From assembly GCF_900207575.1 (NCBI RefSeq), contig NZ_OAOQ01000005.1, positions 62,001 through 126,000 of the forward strand: DNA of 64,000 nt, read 5' to 3'. The number at the start of each line of letters is the position of its first letter. Position 1 is the stretch's first letter. A program made the position numbers and the translations under genes. The stretch comes from Cereibacter ovatus. Lineage in GTDB: Bacteria; Pseudomonadota; Alphaproteobacteria; Rhodobacterales; Rhodobacteraceae. The notes beneath the pieces are model-generated. The model searched no databases. It saw only the letters and a list, made by a program, of their open reading frames with translations, and was not told where the DNA came from. Shown here one piece after another: positions 1 to 8,531 of this stretch.

Positions 1-1
1 T

Positions 2-667
2 CACCCCTGCTTTGGGTTGAATGACCTGCCTCCGCCGCAGCTTTGGCCGAATTCGGTCAAGGTCGTTCAGCTTCTGCGCCGGCTTGAGGCTGATCTGGGC
101 ACACGGGTTCACATCATCTCGGCCTATCGCACCCCGGCCTACAATCGGTGCAGCAACTATGAACCGGCATCCGAGCATCAGAATTTCGGCGCGATCGACA
201 TCCGGCCGGCCGATGGTCCGCCCACCGATGAAGGCTATCTGCGGTTGCAGACGGCGCTGGAGCAGCTTCAGGCCAAGGGGCTGACGACGGTCAGGCTTTA
301 TTGCTGCCTGAACGGCCTGCATGTCGAGCCGCTGATCGGCGCGTGGCACGCGGCGATCGCCTCTTATCCGGCACGGGAAAGCGGATGCCGGCTGGCGCGC
401 GACGATGCGGACGAGTTCGCCCGGCTGCTTGCCGGAACGCCATTGCGCGGGCGCGAGGTGATGGTGCTGCGTATGCCGGCCTCGTCGGTCTACACCGTGA
501 CCATCGATACCGGCAACGACAAGGCCGCCGCCCGGAACGCCGCGGATCTGATCCGCGCCCTGTCGAAGAAAAGCATCGATCGCCGGACCGGCAAGGATGC
601 GTTCGTGATTCAAGGAACGGGTCTGGCCACGGATACCGATTGCCTGCACACCCGCGTCATCAACTAG
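2..667 (+). CDS. M15A-type peptidase domain protein, 5' truncated
   Basis: The reading frame is open to the left edge of the window, so the true start is probably upstream; a TTG at 17 is the first in-frame alternative start visible. The first half resembles the peptidase M15A (zinc D-Ala-D-Ala carboxypeptidase) fold: an ISAYRTPAYN segment is followed by SEHQNFGAIDIRP, which matches the conserved S-x-H-x-x-x-x-A-x-D zinc-ligand motif, and a later HVE supplies the expected third ligand. The last 80 or so residues have no recognised motif. The likely role is cleavage of peptidoglycan peptides, but the substrate is not shown. No signal peptide can be judged because the N-terminus is missing. Confidence 0.7.
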   Translation, partial: HPCFGLNDLPPPQLWPNSVKVVQLLRRLEADLGTRVHIISAYRTPAYNRCSNYEPASEHQNFGAIDIRPADGPPTDEGYLRLQTALEQLQAKGLTTVRLYCCLNGLHVEPLIGAWHAAIASYPARESGCRLARDDADEFARLLAGTPLRGREVMVLRMPASSVYTVTIDTGNDKAAARNAADLIRALSKKSIDRRTGKDAFVIQGTGLATDTDCLHTRVIN

Positions 668-756
668 CCCGGCCCGGCGCCATCCGGCCAGCCATGGCCC
701 CCCTTCGGACAGGTGCGGCGCGGGCGCCATCCCCGCCCGCGCCGATTTTGCCCCTT

Positions 757-791
757 TGTGACGCGATCACAGTCACCCGCCACGTCTTGCG
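757..791 (+). promoter_or_regulatory. Upstream motif TGTGACGC-N21-CTTGCG
   Basis: TGTGACGC (757-764), part of the near-palindrome TGTGACGCGATCACA, is followed 21 bases later by CTTGCG (786-791). The same pair with the same spacing occurs at 2765-2799 upstream of the SLAC1-type gene. This may be a shared operator/promoter arrangement; no regulator is identified. Confidence 0.3.
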
Positions 792-895
792 TTAAGGCTT
801 CCGCTTGCGAACCCGCCCCGGCCTTTCGCCGGGGGATGTCCTGCCCTATCTGAATCCGCGACGGCCACCCCGCCGTCGCATGAAGGAGCCCTGAC

Positions 896-2218
896 GTGCC
901 GCACCGCAAGATCGAGTCGAAAGCCCTTGCCGTTCCAAGTTCCCGCCTGTCGCGGCTGGCCAAGCTGGGCGGTCTTGCCTCGGGGATCGCGGGCAATGTC
1001 GCGGCGGAAGGTGCGCGGCAACTGGTGCGCGGACAGCGGCCCAACATGGGCGCGCTGCTGCTGACGCCGGCCAATGCGATGAAGGTGGCCGATCAGCTTG
1101 CGCAGATGCGCGGGGCGGCGATGAAGGTCGGCCAGCTTGTGTCGATGGATGCGGGCGACGTGCTGCCGCCGGAACTGGCGCAGATCCTGGGCCGGTTGCG
1201 GGCCGAGGCGCATCACATGCCGGGCCAGCAGTTGAAAAAGGTGCTGACGGATGCCTGGGGGCCTGACTGGTTGCGCCGGTTCCAGAAGTTCGACGTCCGG
1301 CCGATCGCGGCGGCCTCGATCGGGCAGGTGCATCGGGCGGTGACCCGCGACGGGCGCGATCTGGCGATCAAGGTGCAATACCCCGGTGTCCGCCGCAGCA
1401 TCGATTCCGACGTGGACAATGTGGCGGCGCTGATGCGGATCTCGGGTTTGGTGCCGCGTGGCATCGATCTGGCGCCCATGCTGGCCGAGGCCAAGCGGCA
1501 GTTGCACGAGGAAGCCGATTACGAACGCGAAGGCCGCTGCCTTGCCCGGTTCGGAGAGTTGCTGTCGGACAACCCCGCCTTCCGCGTGCCCGCGCTGCAT
1601 GCCGATCACACCACGACCTCGGTTCTGGCGATGTCCTTTGTCGAGGCGGTGCCGGTCGATGATCTGGCCGAAGCCCCGCAGGCCGAGCGTGACCGCGTGG
1701 TGACGCTGTTGATCGATCTTCTGTTCCGCGAACTGTTCGAGTTCCGGCTGATGCAGACCGACCCGAACTTTGCCAACTATCGCTATTCGCCGGCGACGGG
1801 GCAGGTCGTGTTGCTGGATTTCGGTGCGACCCGCGCCTTTCCCGAAGGCTTTGCCGATCTTTACCGCGGGCTGTTGCGGGCCGGTTTTGCCGGCGACCGC
1901 GATGCCATCCGTCGCACCGCGCGCCAGATCGGCTTTCTGGCCGAGGACACGCCCGAAGGGCTGGAACAGGCGATGCTGGCGATGTTCGAGATGTCGCTGG
2001 AACCTTTGCGCCAGAAGGGGGCGTTCGATTTCGGCGCCTCGGATCTGCCGGTGCAGATGCGCGACGCCGGCATGGCCATGGCGGCCGAGCGCGACCATTT
2101 CCGCATCCCGCCGATGGACACGCTGTTTCTGCAACGCAAGTTCGGCGGGATCTATCTGCTGGCAAGCCGGCTGAAGGCCAGGGTCGATCTGCGCGCCCTG
2201 ATCGAGCCTCATCTGTGA
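896..2218 (+). CDS. ABC1/UbiB-family atypical kinase (AarF/Coq8-like)
   Basis: A 440-residue protein of the ABC1 (UbiB/ADCK/Coq8) atypical kinase family. It carries the diagnostic KxGQ-type motif (MKVGQLVSMD), the alanine-rich nucleotide loop AAASIGQVHRA in place of a P-loop, and the ExD-type element EADYEREG followed by a DPNFANYRY catalytic-loop-like segment and LLDFGATR, which resembles the DFG metal motif. Family members support ubiquinone biosynthesis or lipid homeostasis; the exact client cannot be read here. The GTG start at 896 is chosen because AAGGAG lies at 883-888. A long perfect hairpin follows the stop codon. It stands alone, facing the convergent CMD-family gene. Confidence 0.9.
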   Translation: MPHRKIESKALAVPSSRLSRLAKLGGLASGIAGNVAAEGARQLVRGQRPNMGALLLTPANAMKVADQLAQMRGAAMKVGQLVSMDAGDVLPPELAQILGRLRAEAHHMPGQQLKKVLTDAWGPDWLRRFQKFDVRPIAAASIGQVHRAVTRDGRDLAIKVQYPGVRRSIDSDVDNVAALMRISGLVPRGIDLAPMLAEAKRQLHEEADYEREGRCLARFGELLSDNPAFRVPALHADHTTTSVLAMSFVEAVPVDDLAEAPQAERDRVVTLLIDLLFRELFEFRLMQTDPNFANYRYSPATGQVVLLDFGATRAFPEGFADLYRGLLRAGFAGDRDAIRRTARQIGFLAEDTPEGLEQAMLAMFEMSLEPLRQKGAFDFGASDLPVQMRDAGMAMAAERDHFRIPPMDTLFLQRKFGGIYLLASRLKARVDLRALIEPHL

Positions 2219-2221
2219 CCG

Positions 2222-2263
2222 CCTGTGCCGCCGGCAAGGGAAAGCCCCGCCCGGCGGCACAGG
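2222..2263. terminator. Hairpin between convergent genes
   Basis: Perfect 13-bp inverted repeat: CCTGTGCCGCCGG at 2222-2234 and CCGGCGGCACAGG at 2251-2263, separated by 16 bases. It lies just after the stop of the ABC1 kinase gene and just before the end of the opposing CMD gene, so it could serve both. There is no clear U-tract. Confidence 0.6.
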
Positions 2264-2273
2264 CAAGGCGGCG

Positions 2274-2618
2274 TCAGCCCGGAAGGGCCGCCAGTTCGTC
2301 CCAGCAGGCCAGCGCCTTTGCCGCATACATCATGCCGGGGCCGCCGCTCATCTGGATCGCCATGGCCAGCACGTCGCACAATTCATCGCGGCTGGCGCCG
2401 GTCTTCATCAGCGCCTCGATATGCAGCACGATGCAGGGCTCGCACCGCTGCACCAGCGCCATGCCAAGCGCCACGAATTCCTTTTCCTTGTGCGACAGGA
2501 CGCCGGTTTCCTTGACAGCCTTCGACAGGGCGCCGAAGCCCTTGGTCTGTTCAGGCGCGGCCTTGTAAAGGCTGCGCAGCTCGTCGCGGATGTCGTCGAT
2601 CTTCTGCTTGTAGGTCAT
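2274..2618 (-). CDS. Carboxymuconolactone decarboxylase (CMD/AhpD-like) family protein
   Basis: A 114-residue single-domain protein of the CMD/AhpD fold. The core QRCEPCIVLHIEAL gives the C-x-x-C-x-x-x-H redox motif typical of AhpD-like proteins, pointing to a thiol-disulfide or peroxide-linked role rather than true carboxymuconolactone chemistry. An upstream in-frame ATG would extend it, but the start at 2618 is preferred because AAGGA lies a few bases upstream and the downstream protein (MTYKQK) begins at the usual domain boundary. The protein is short and soluble with no signal peptide. Confidence 0.85.
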   Translation of the reverse strand: MTYKQKIDDIRDELRSLYKAAPEQTKGFGALSKAVKETGVLSHKEKEFVALGMALVQRCEPCIVLHIEALMKTGASRDELCDVLAMAIQMSGGPGMMYAAKALACWDELAALPG

Positions 2619-2764
2619 CGTCGTCCTTGCCTTTCCGTTGAACCCTGGGCCGCGATGCGGCGACAGGGGAAGTGACAGCCCGCCCTTATCCTGATCCGGT
2701 GCCCGCGTCGGTGACCTTGTCACCGAATCCGGTGCAGCGCAAAGCGCGCAGCACGGCCGGCCTG

Positions 2765-2799
2765 TGTGACGCAGTCACCGTCCGGCCCGCGCGCTTGCG
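2765..2799 (+). promoter_or_regulatory. Upstream motif TGTGACGC-N21-CTTGCG (second copy)
   Basis: TGTGACGC at 2765-2772 and CTTGCG at 2794-2799 repeat the arrangement found before the ABC1 kinase gene, again with 21 bases between. A related GTGACCTTGTCAC dyad lies about 55 bases earlier, starting near 2711. This is an inferred regulatory element only. Confidence 0.3.
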
Positions 2800-2868
2800 C
2801 TATCAGCCCGTGCGAAGGGCCGCGGCGGCCCTGGTCCAGTCTGTTCCTGCCCACGGAAGGAAGCCCAC

Positions 2869-3846
2869 ATGTCCACAGCCACCATGGCCCCCGCGCAGGA
2901 CGCGCGGCTGGCCCATTATCCGGTCACCTTCTTTGCCATCGGCATGGGGATGCTGGGCCTGACGATTGCCCTGCGAACCGCCGAATCGGCCTTTGGCTTC
3001 GGGGCGCAGGTGTCGCAGGCGGTTCTGGTCGTCTCGGTCGTGCTTCTGGGCCTTGTGGCGCTTGGCTATGCGGCCAAGGCGGTGCTGCATCCCGGCGCGG
3101 TGGCGGCGGAATGGCATCATCCGGTGCGCATCGCCTTCTTTCCGGCGATCTCGATTTCGCTTCTGCTGCTGTCGGTGGCGCTGCTGGGCCAGTGGCCCGC
3201 GGTCGCGCGGATCGTCTGGATGGCGGGCACCGGCTTGCAGGGCATCCTTGCGCTGGCGGTGATCGCGGCCTGGATCGGCCATCGCAGCTTTCAGCCCGGC
3301 CAGTTGACGCCCGCCTGGTTCATCCCGGCGGTGGGCAATGTCATCGTGCCGCTGGCGGGGGTGAAGCTGGGCCATCCCGAACTGTCGTGGCTGTTCTTTT
3401 CCGGTGGGCTGCTGTTCTGGATCGTGCTGTTGACGCTGGTGATGAACCGGCTGATGTTTCACGATCCGCTGCCGGGCCGGATGGTGCCGACGCTGATGAT
3501 CCTTGTCGCCCCGCCGGCGGTGTCGTTCGTGGCATGGCTGCACCTGACCGGCGAGGTGGGCGCCTTTGGCCATATGCTGCTAAGCATGGCCTATGTGTTC
3601 GCGCTGATCGTGGCGACGCAGGTGACGAAGTTCACCCGGATGCCGTTTGCCTTGTCGTGGTGGGCGCTGTCCTTTCCGTTGGCGGCGCTGACCATCGCCA
3701 GCTTTTCCTATGCTGCTGCCGCCGCCTCCGAGGCGCATCGCTGGATCGGGGCGGGTCTTCTGGGGCTGTTGACGCTGGTGGTGGCGGGGCTGATCCTGCG
3801 CACCGCGCTGGGGATCTGGCGCCACGAGATCTGCATCGCGGAGTGA
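2869..3846 (+). CDS. SLAC1/TehA-family (TDT) anion channel or exporter
   Basis: A 325-residue integral membrane protein with about ten hydrophobic segments and little else. The N-terminal LAHYPVTFFAIGMGMLGLTIA and the repeated paired-helix layout fit the TehA/SLAC1 (tellurite-resistance/dicarboxylate transporter) family, whose members pass small anions such as sulfite, nitrate or chloride. The substrate cannot be assigned. GGAAGG lies just upstream of the ATG. Its neighbour across the convergent hairpin is a sulfide-oxidation-type flavoprotein operon, so a sulfur-anion role is conceivable but is inference. It is transcribed alone. Confidence 0.85.
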   Translation: MSTATMAPAQDARLAHYPVTFFAIGMGMLGLTIALRTAESAFGFGAQVSQAVLVVSVVLLGLVALGYAAKAVLHPGAVAAEWHHPVRIAFFPAISISLLLLSVALLGQWPAVARIVWMAGTGLQGILALAVIAAWIGHRSFQPGQLTPAWFIPAVGNVIVPLAGVKLGHPELSWLFFSGGLLFWIVLLTLVMNRLMFHDPLPGRMVPTLMILVAPPAVSFVAWLHLTGEVGAFGHMLLSMAYVFALIVATQVTKFTRMPFALSWWALSFPLAALTIASFSYAAAAASEAHRWIGAGLLGLLTLVVAGLILRTALGIWRHEICIAE

Positions 3847-3854
3847 CCGGCCCC

Positions 3855-3884
3855 GCAGGAGGCCCCCCGGTGGGGGCCGCCTGC
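3855..3884. terminator. Hairpin between convergent genes
   Basis: GCAGGAGGCCCCC (3855-3867) can pair with GGGGGCCGCCTGC (3872-3884) with one mismatch across a 4-base loop. It sits between the end of the SLAC1-type gene and the end of the DUF5368 gene and probably terminates one or both. Confidence 0.6.
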
Positions 3885-3905
3885 CTGTCGCGCATCAGGG
3901 GCGGG

Positions 3906-4265
3906 TCAGTCCCGGTGCGCGGCCCGCGGCGAGATCAGCGCCTGCGCGACATAGGCCACCATCGTGATCCCCGCGCCGCCGATCACGCCGATGCCGATCA
4001 GCACCACCACATCGATGGCCCCGCCGATGTGGTAAAGATGCGAGTTGGTGATCCATTGCACGAAGGCGATGGCCAGCACCGCCCCCACTGGCGACAGCAA
4101 CTGCGCCCGCACGAAATGGTGGCTGACCAGCCCGCGGTCGCGGATCACCAGTGCCAGGAACAAAAGCCCGAACAGCGCGGACAGCACCGCCATGGTCCAG
4201 AACAGGCCGCGGCCATACATTTCCTCGAACACGGCCAGAAGGGTCAGGAAGCTGAAGGTTTCCAT
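3906..4265 (-). CDS. DUF5368-type membrane protein
   Basis: A 119-residue protein with three likely membrane helices (around residues 20-40, 60-75 and 85-108). The pattern, including HFVRAQLLSPVGAV and HIGGAIDVVVLIGIG, resembles the DUF5368 proteins found beside sulfide:quinone-reductase-like genes in Rhodobacterales; this is recalled, not searched. AAGGAG precedes the ATG and the gene begins 10 bases after the flavoprotein gene ends, so the two form an operon. A possible role is as a membrane anchor or quinone-side partner of the exported flavoprotein, but no function is known. Confidence 0.7.
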   Translation of the reverse strand: METFSFLTLLAVFEEMYGRGLFWTMAVLSALFGLLFLALVIRDRGLVSHHFVRAQLLSPVGAVLAIAFVQWITNSHLYHIGGAIDVVVLIGIGVIGGAGITMVAYVAQALISPRAAHRD

Positions 4266-4275
4266 CGGTTTCTCC

Positions 4276-5592
4276 TTATGCGCGGCCGCGCAGCATGGCG
4301 TTGTAGGTGGCTTTCAGCGCGATCTCTTTCATCAGCCACGAGATCCACAGTTCTTCGAGCGGGGCGACCACGCCGGGGAAGGATTCGACAAGGTTGTTGT
4401 TGTAGTCGAACTCGACCAGCATCGCGCGGCCCACGCGGGTGATCATCGGGCAGGACGTATAGCCGTTGTAGCGCGCGGTGCCCTCGCGGCCCTCGATGGC
4501 GGCGATCAGGTGATCCTCGACCACCGGGATCTGCCACTTGACCGAGGCTGCGGTCTTGCCCTTGGGCACGCCCGCCACATCGCCAAGCGCGAACACCTCG
4601 GGGAAGCGCGGATGGCGCAACGTGGCCTTGTCGACCTCGACCCAGGACTGGCCCACCCATTTGTCGGCCCAGGGAAGCGGTGAATCCCGCACCACATCCG
4701 GCGCCCGCATCGGCGGAATGACGTGGATATAGTCATAGGGCCGTTCCACCGGCCCTTCGGGCGTGCGGAAGGTGGCCAGTTTGCGCCCGGCGTCGATGGC
4801 GGTCAGAACATGGCTGTAGGCGGTGGCGATCTGGCGGTTCTCGAACAGCATCCGCACCTTTTCATGCACGATCGGCACCGAGAACAGCGCCTCGTTGTTC
4901 GAGAAATAGGTGATCTCGCTTTTGGGCCGCCCGCCGCGGGTGCGGGCGATGTCGTCGATCAGGAACGTATGCTTCAGCGGCGCGCCTGCGCATTTCATCT
5001 CGGTGTCGGGGCGGGTGAACAGACCCTGCCCACCCTGTTCGGCAAAGCGCGCGGCCGCGGCCCAGGTGCGGGCGGCATGATCGGCCCCGGCATAGACCGA
5101 GCCGACCCCGTCGCGCCCGATCATGTCCAGCGAAAAGCCCTCGATCGCGGCGTAATCCAGCGTCAGGCCGGTGGCCACCACCAGATAATCATAGGCGATG
5201 CGGGTGCCCTTGGCGGTCGTGACGGTCTTGCCCAGAGGGTCGATCTCGGCGGCGGGCTCCTGCAACCAGTCGATGCCCGCGGGCAGCCATTCCGCCGTGG
5301 TGCTCAGGGCGTAGCGGGCGGGTTTCAGCCCCGCCCCGATCAGCGACAGGCCGGGCTGGTAGAGATGCTCTTTCCGGCTGTCGACAATGGTGATCCTTGC
5401 GCCGTCCAGCCGTTCGACCAGCCGATTGGCGAAGGCCGTGCCGGCCGCCCCCGCGCCCAGGATGACGATCCGCGCCCCGGTTCTGACCTTTGCCGCACGC
5501 GCCGCCGGTGTGCCTGCCGCCAGTGCGATCCCTGCGGCGCCAAGCCCGAAAAACCCCCGGCGTGTCAGTGTTTGCCACGTCTGCCTTGTCAT
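4276..5592 (-). CDS. Tat-exported sulfide:quinone reductase-like FAD oxidoreductase
   Basis: A 438-residue FAD/NAD(P)-fold oxidoreductase of the sulfide:quinone reductase / flavocytochrome c sulfide dehydrogenase superfamily. The N-terminus has a twin-arginine signal (LTRRGFFGLGAAGIALAAG, cleavage after AARA), then the dinucleotide motif VILGAGAAGTAFAN at about residues 43-56. Two cysteines in typical SQR positions are visible, in EMKCAGAPLKH and GYTSCPMITR, and a second flavin-binding segment FALGDVAGVPKGKTAASV is present. It probably oxidises sulfide or a related thiol at the periplasmic face. GGAGGG precedes the start. It is followed 10 bases later by the DUF5368 gene. The electron acceptor and exact substrate are unproven. 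Confidence 0.85.
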   Translation of the reverse strand: MTRQTWQTLTRRGFFGLGAAGIALAAGTPAARAAKVRTGARIVILGAGAAGTAFANRLVERLDGARITIVDSRKEHLYQPGLSLIGAGLKPARYALSTTAEWLPAGIDWLQEPAAEIDPLGKTVTTAKGTRIAYDYLVVATGLTLDYAAIEGFSLDMIGRDGVGSVYAGADHAARTWAAAARFAEQGGQGLFTRPDTEMKCAGAPLKHTFLIDDIARTRGGRPKSEITYFSNNEALFSVPIVHEKVRMLFENRQIATAYSHVLTAIDAGRKLATFRTPEGPVERPYDYIHVIPPMRAPDVVRDSPLPWADKWVGQSWVEVDKATLRHPRFPEVFALGDVAGVPKGKTAASVKWQIPVVEDHLIAAIEGREGTARYNGYTSCPMITRVGRAMLVEFDYNNNLVESFPGVVAPLEELWISWLMKEIALKATYNAMLRGRA

Positions 5593-5609
5593 GCGGCACC
5601 CTCCTCTTT

Positions 5610-5629
5610 ACATGCAAAAGCTCGCATGT
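5610..5629. promoter_or_regulatory. Candidate operator ACATGC-N8-GCATGT
   Basis: A perfect 6-bp dyad, ACATGC at 5610-5615 and GCATGT at 5624-5629, lies about 20 bases upstream of the SQR-like start codon on the minus strand. Sulfide oxidation genes are often controlled by ArsR-type repressors (SqrR/BigR) that bind dyads, so this is a plausible operator. The regulator is not in the window. Confidence 0.35.
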
Positions 5630-5711
5630 CTTGGGCCGGGCGCCTTGACATAGCGCAACATATCCCGGGCAGACGGGGGTATCGATGGGATTGGCCGCGG
5701 TCATGCGGGCA

Positions 5712-6395
5712 TCACATCCCTGGCCAGGGCCGCGTGGGCCAGTCGCGGCGATAGATGTCCTGATCCGGGCCGTCCTGCAAGGCCGCGGCCCGCCAGGCCC
5801 GGAACGACGGGTGGCGCAGATGCGCGGCCACATAGGCCGCGGCCTGTGGCCCGACATGCAGGTTGTGCCCGGCAATCCGGGCCGCAACAGGCGCAAAGAA
5901 GGCATCCGCCACCGAATAGGCCCCGCACAGCCAGTCGCCCGCGGCGCCGGTCCGCGCCCGCGCATCGGCCCAGATCGTCTCGATCCGCGCCAGATCGGCC
6001 AGCACGGCCCGATCCGGGGCGCAGTCGGAATAGCTGACGCGCAGGTTCATGGCGCAATGGCTGCGCAGCGCCGGAAAGCCGGAGTGCATCTCGGCTGCAA
6101 GCGACCGTGCCACCGCCCGCGCCGCCGGGTCAGATGGCCAGAGCCCCGCCCTGGGCTGACGCGAGGCAAGTTCCTCGGCAATGGCCAGGCTGTCGGATAC
6201 CACCACCCCGTCAGGCGTCCGCATCACCGGCAGGGTGCGGGCGGGCGGAAAATCCGCGAGGGCGCGCGGCAGATCGTCGGAATAAAGCCGGCAGGTCCGA
6301 ACCTTGACCGGCAGGCCGAAGGCGTCGAACAGCAGCCAGCCGCGCAAACTCCAACTGGAATAGCTGCGGTCGCCGATCAGAAGGGTATAGGTCAT
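5712..6395 (-). CDS. Glutathione S-transferase family protein
   Basis: A 227-residue cytosolic GST. The N-terminal thioredoxin-like half begins TLLIGDRSYSSWSLRGW, where the SYSSWS serine region is the usual glutathione-activating site of zeta/beta-like bacterial GSTs. It continues with ARTLPVM (cis-proline loop) and VSDSLAIAEEL (the E/D-S glutathione gamma-glutamyl motif). The C-terminal all-helical half includes CGAYSVADAFFAPV, the N-capping box. A strong GGAGGT site precedes the ATG. No neighbour suggests a particular substrate. Confidence 0.9.
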   Translation of the reverse strand: MTYTLLIGDRSYSSWSLRGWLLFDAFGLPVKVRTCRLYSDDLPRALADFPPARTLPVMRTPDGVVVSDSLAIAEELASRQPRAGLWPSDPAARAVARSLAAEMHSGFPALRSHCAMNLRVSYSDCAPDRAVLADLARIETIWADARARTGAAGDWLCGAYSVADAFFAPVAARIAGHNLHVGPQAAAYVAAHLRHPSFRAWRAAALQDGPDQDIYRRDWPTRPWPGM

Positions 6396-6521
6396 GGGGC
6401 ACCTCCGGTCCGCAACCTATGCCGGGATCAGGGGCCGGCCAAATTCATCCTGATGAAGCCGCCCATCACCGCCACCGATGATCGGCGGCGGGGCGCCCTT
6501 GCCCCCGACCGCCGGACGGCA

Positions 6522-8531
6522 TCAGCCGCAGGCTTTCACGGCCGGCGCATCGCCCGGGACGGCAGGACCGCGGTGCGGAAAACCCGCGAAACCCGCGGCG
6601 TCAATCGATTGCGACCACAGATAGCCCTGGCCGGAATGAACCCCCATCTGCGTCAGGATCTGACGCTGCGCTTCGGTTTCCACGCCTTCGGCCACGGCCC
6701 GGATGCCCATGCCGCGGGCGATCTCGGCGATGGCGGCGACGATGGCGCGATCGTCGCGGCGGGCTTCGACGCCGGTAATGAAGCTGCGGTCGATCTTGAT
6801 TTCCGCCACCCGGATCTGCTTCAGATGTGCAAGCGAGGCATGGCCGGTGCCGAAATCGTCCAGCGACAGTTCGTATCCGCGATCGGCCAGGGCATCGAAA
6901 ATCTTGTTGGCGGCATCGGTGCCGCGGTCGATGAAACAGTCTTCCGTGACTTCCAGGATCAGATCGCGCCCGGTGATGCCGTGCGATTCGAACATCTCGA
7001 TGGTCTCGACCAGCATCGACTGCGATTTGAAATCGTCCGGATGCAGGTTCAGCGCGATCTTGCCCGGATCGAACGCGCCCCTGCGCCATGTCAGGATGTT
7101 GCGCGCCACGATCTCTGCGATGTAGCGGGTCAGCCGTGGGATCAGGCCGCGTTCGGATGCGATGGCCAGAAACCGTTCGGGCGCGATGTTGGCGCCGGTC
7201 GCGGATTTCAGCCGCACCAGCGCCTCGGCGCCGATCAGCCGCCCGTCGGACAGGGCGATCTTGGGTTGGTATTCGACATAAAGCAGCCCCTCGTTCAGCG
7301 CCGTGCGCAGGGCGGCTTCGATCTCGTCGTTGGTCTTCACCTGCCGGCGCAACGCGTCGTCGAATCTGACGCACTGGCCGCGGCCGATCTCTTTCGCGCG
7401 GTTCAGCGCCAGATCGGCCTTCAGCAACAGATCGCTTGGTTCCGATGCATCCATCGGGCAGGTCACGGCGCCGATCGAGGCGCCGGAATGGATGTGGCGC
7501 CCCGCCAGATGTGCTGGACGAGCAAGCGATTTCAGCAGGCGGTCGGTGACCGTGCGAACCGCTTCCTCATCCGCGGCATCCATCAGAATGACCGAGAACT
7601 CGTCGCCGCCCAGCCGGGCGATGACATCGCGTTCCGAAAGACCTTTACGCAGGCGGCGCGCGATCTCTGCAAGAAGCTCGTCCCCGGTGCTGTGGCCGAA
7701 CAGGTCGTTCACATGCTTGAACCGATCAAGATCCATCAGCAGGACCGAGAACGGCCGCCCCGTCCTGCGATGGTGGGCGACGGTCTTGCGCAGGCGGTCG
7801 TTGAAGGCCTTGCGGTTCAGCAGCCCGGTGGTGTCGTCGATATTGGCCAGCAGATAGTTTTCGTCCCGCGCCTGCCGCAGTTTTGCCACCGCCCGCGACA
7901 GTGCCGCCACGGATTCGTCGCGCTGGCGGGCGGTCTCGCCGGCGATGAAGGCGAAGTAGGCCAGGAAGGACGCATAGACGATGCCATAGCCGGTCACCGA
8001 CCAGGCCATGTCCCACCCGCCGATATGGGATGAGACGATGATCGCCAGAAAGATTGTCGCCATGTAGCTGAGTGCTGCGACAAGCGCCCGGTGCAGCATG
8101 AAGGTTCCGCCCGACAACATGCCGGTGCAGACCAGAATCACGACCATCGGCTGGCCGGGTCCGTGAAAGCCGATGACATAAAGCGGCAGGATCGCCCAAG
8201 GCAGCGCAAGCAGGATCGAGGTTTGCACAAGGCGACGCGCGGCCCGGCGCGACACGCTGCCGATGCTGCGCCCACGCGCCTTGCGCGACATCCGCGTCAT
8301 TGTCAGGCAAAGCATGAGAATCACGCCAAGCCACAGCGCCAGGAAGGGGATGGCTGCGGGCTCGAACGCGCCGATGGCGTAGATTAGCGCGTTCAGTCCG
8401 GTCACGAACGCGCCGACCGCGGTGCTGCTGACCACGCTGGCGGCATCCTCGGGACTCGGGTGTTTGGTCAGCGCCGAGCCGGCCGCAGTCAGAGCGGATT
8501 GAATCCTCTGTCGTATGACACCTAGATTCAC
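6522..8531 (-). CDS. Membrane GGDEF-EAL cyclic-di-GMP enzyme
   Basis: About 669 residues: six predicted membrane helices in the first 200 residues, then GGDEF and EAL domains. The GGDEF site is intact (ARLGGDEFSVIL). The EAL half has GAEALVRLKS, the metal/loop elements ILEVTEDCFI and LDDFGTGHASL, the lysine in EIKIDRSFI, and AEGVETEAQ, so the phosphodiesterase also looks catalytically complete. It could make or break c-di-GMP, with the membrane portion as sensor. The GTG at 8531 is preferred because AGGGG lies just upstream; an in-frame TTG at 8546 is the alternative. No partner gene is adjacent. Confidence 0.9.
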   Translation of the reverse strand: MNLGVIRQRIQSALTAAGSALTKHPSPEDAASVVSSTAVGAFVTGLNALIYAIGAFEPAAIPFLALWLGVILMLCLTMTRMSRKARGRSIGSVSRRAARRLVQTSILLALPWAILPLYVIGFHGPGQPMVVILVCTGMLSGGTFMLHRALVAALSYMATIFLAIIVSSHIGGWDMAWSVTGYGIVYASFLAYFAFIAGETARQRDESVAALSRAVAKLRQARDENYLLANIDDTTGLLNRKAFNDRLRKTVAHHRRTGRPFSVLLMDLDRFKHVNDLFGHSTGDELLAEIARRLRKGLSERDVIARLGGDEFSVILMDAADEEAVRTVTDRLLKSLARPAHLAGRHIHSGASIGAVTCPMDASEPSDLLLKADLALNRAKEIGRGQCVRFDDALRRQVKTNDEIEAALRTALNEGLLYVEYQPKIALSDGRLIGAEALVRLKSATGANIAPERFLAIASERGLIPRLTRYIAEIVARNILTWRRGAFDPGKIALNLHPDDFKSQSMLVETIEMFESHGITGRDLILEVTEDCFIDRGTDAANKIFDALADRGYELSLDDFGTGHASLAHLKQIRVAEIKIDRSFITGVEARRDDRAIVAAIAEIARGMGIRAVAEGVETEAQRQILTQMGVHSGQGYLWSQSIDAAGFAGFPHRGPAVPGDAPAVKACG

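Noticed and set aside
757-771. CRP site at TGTGACGCGATCACA
   Set aside because: The half-sites TGTGA and TCACA are five, not six, bases apart, and Rhodobacterales generally lack a classical CRP regulon; listed instead as an unknown motif.
5685-8033. 782-codon plus-strand frame
   Set aside because: It is antisense to the GST and GGDEF-EAL genes, whose catalytic motifs are intact, and its composition is Arg/Gln/Gly-rich.
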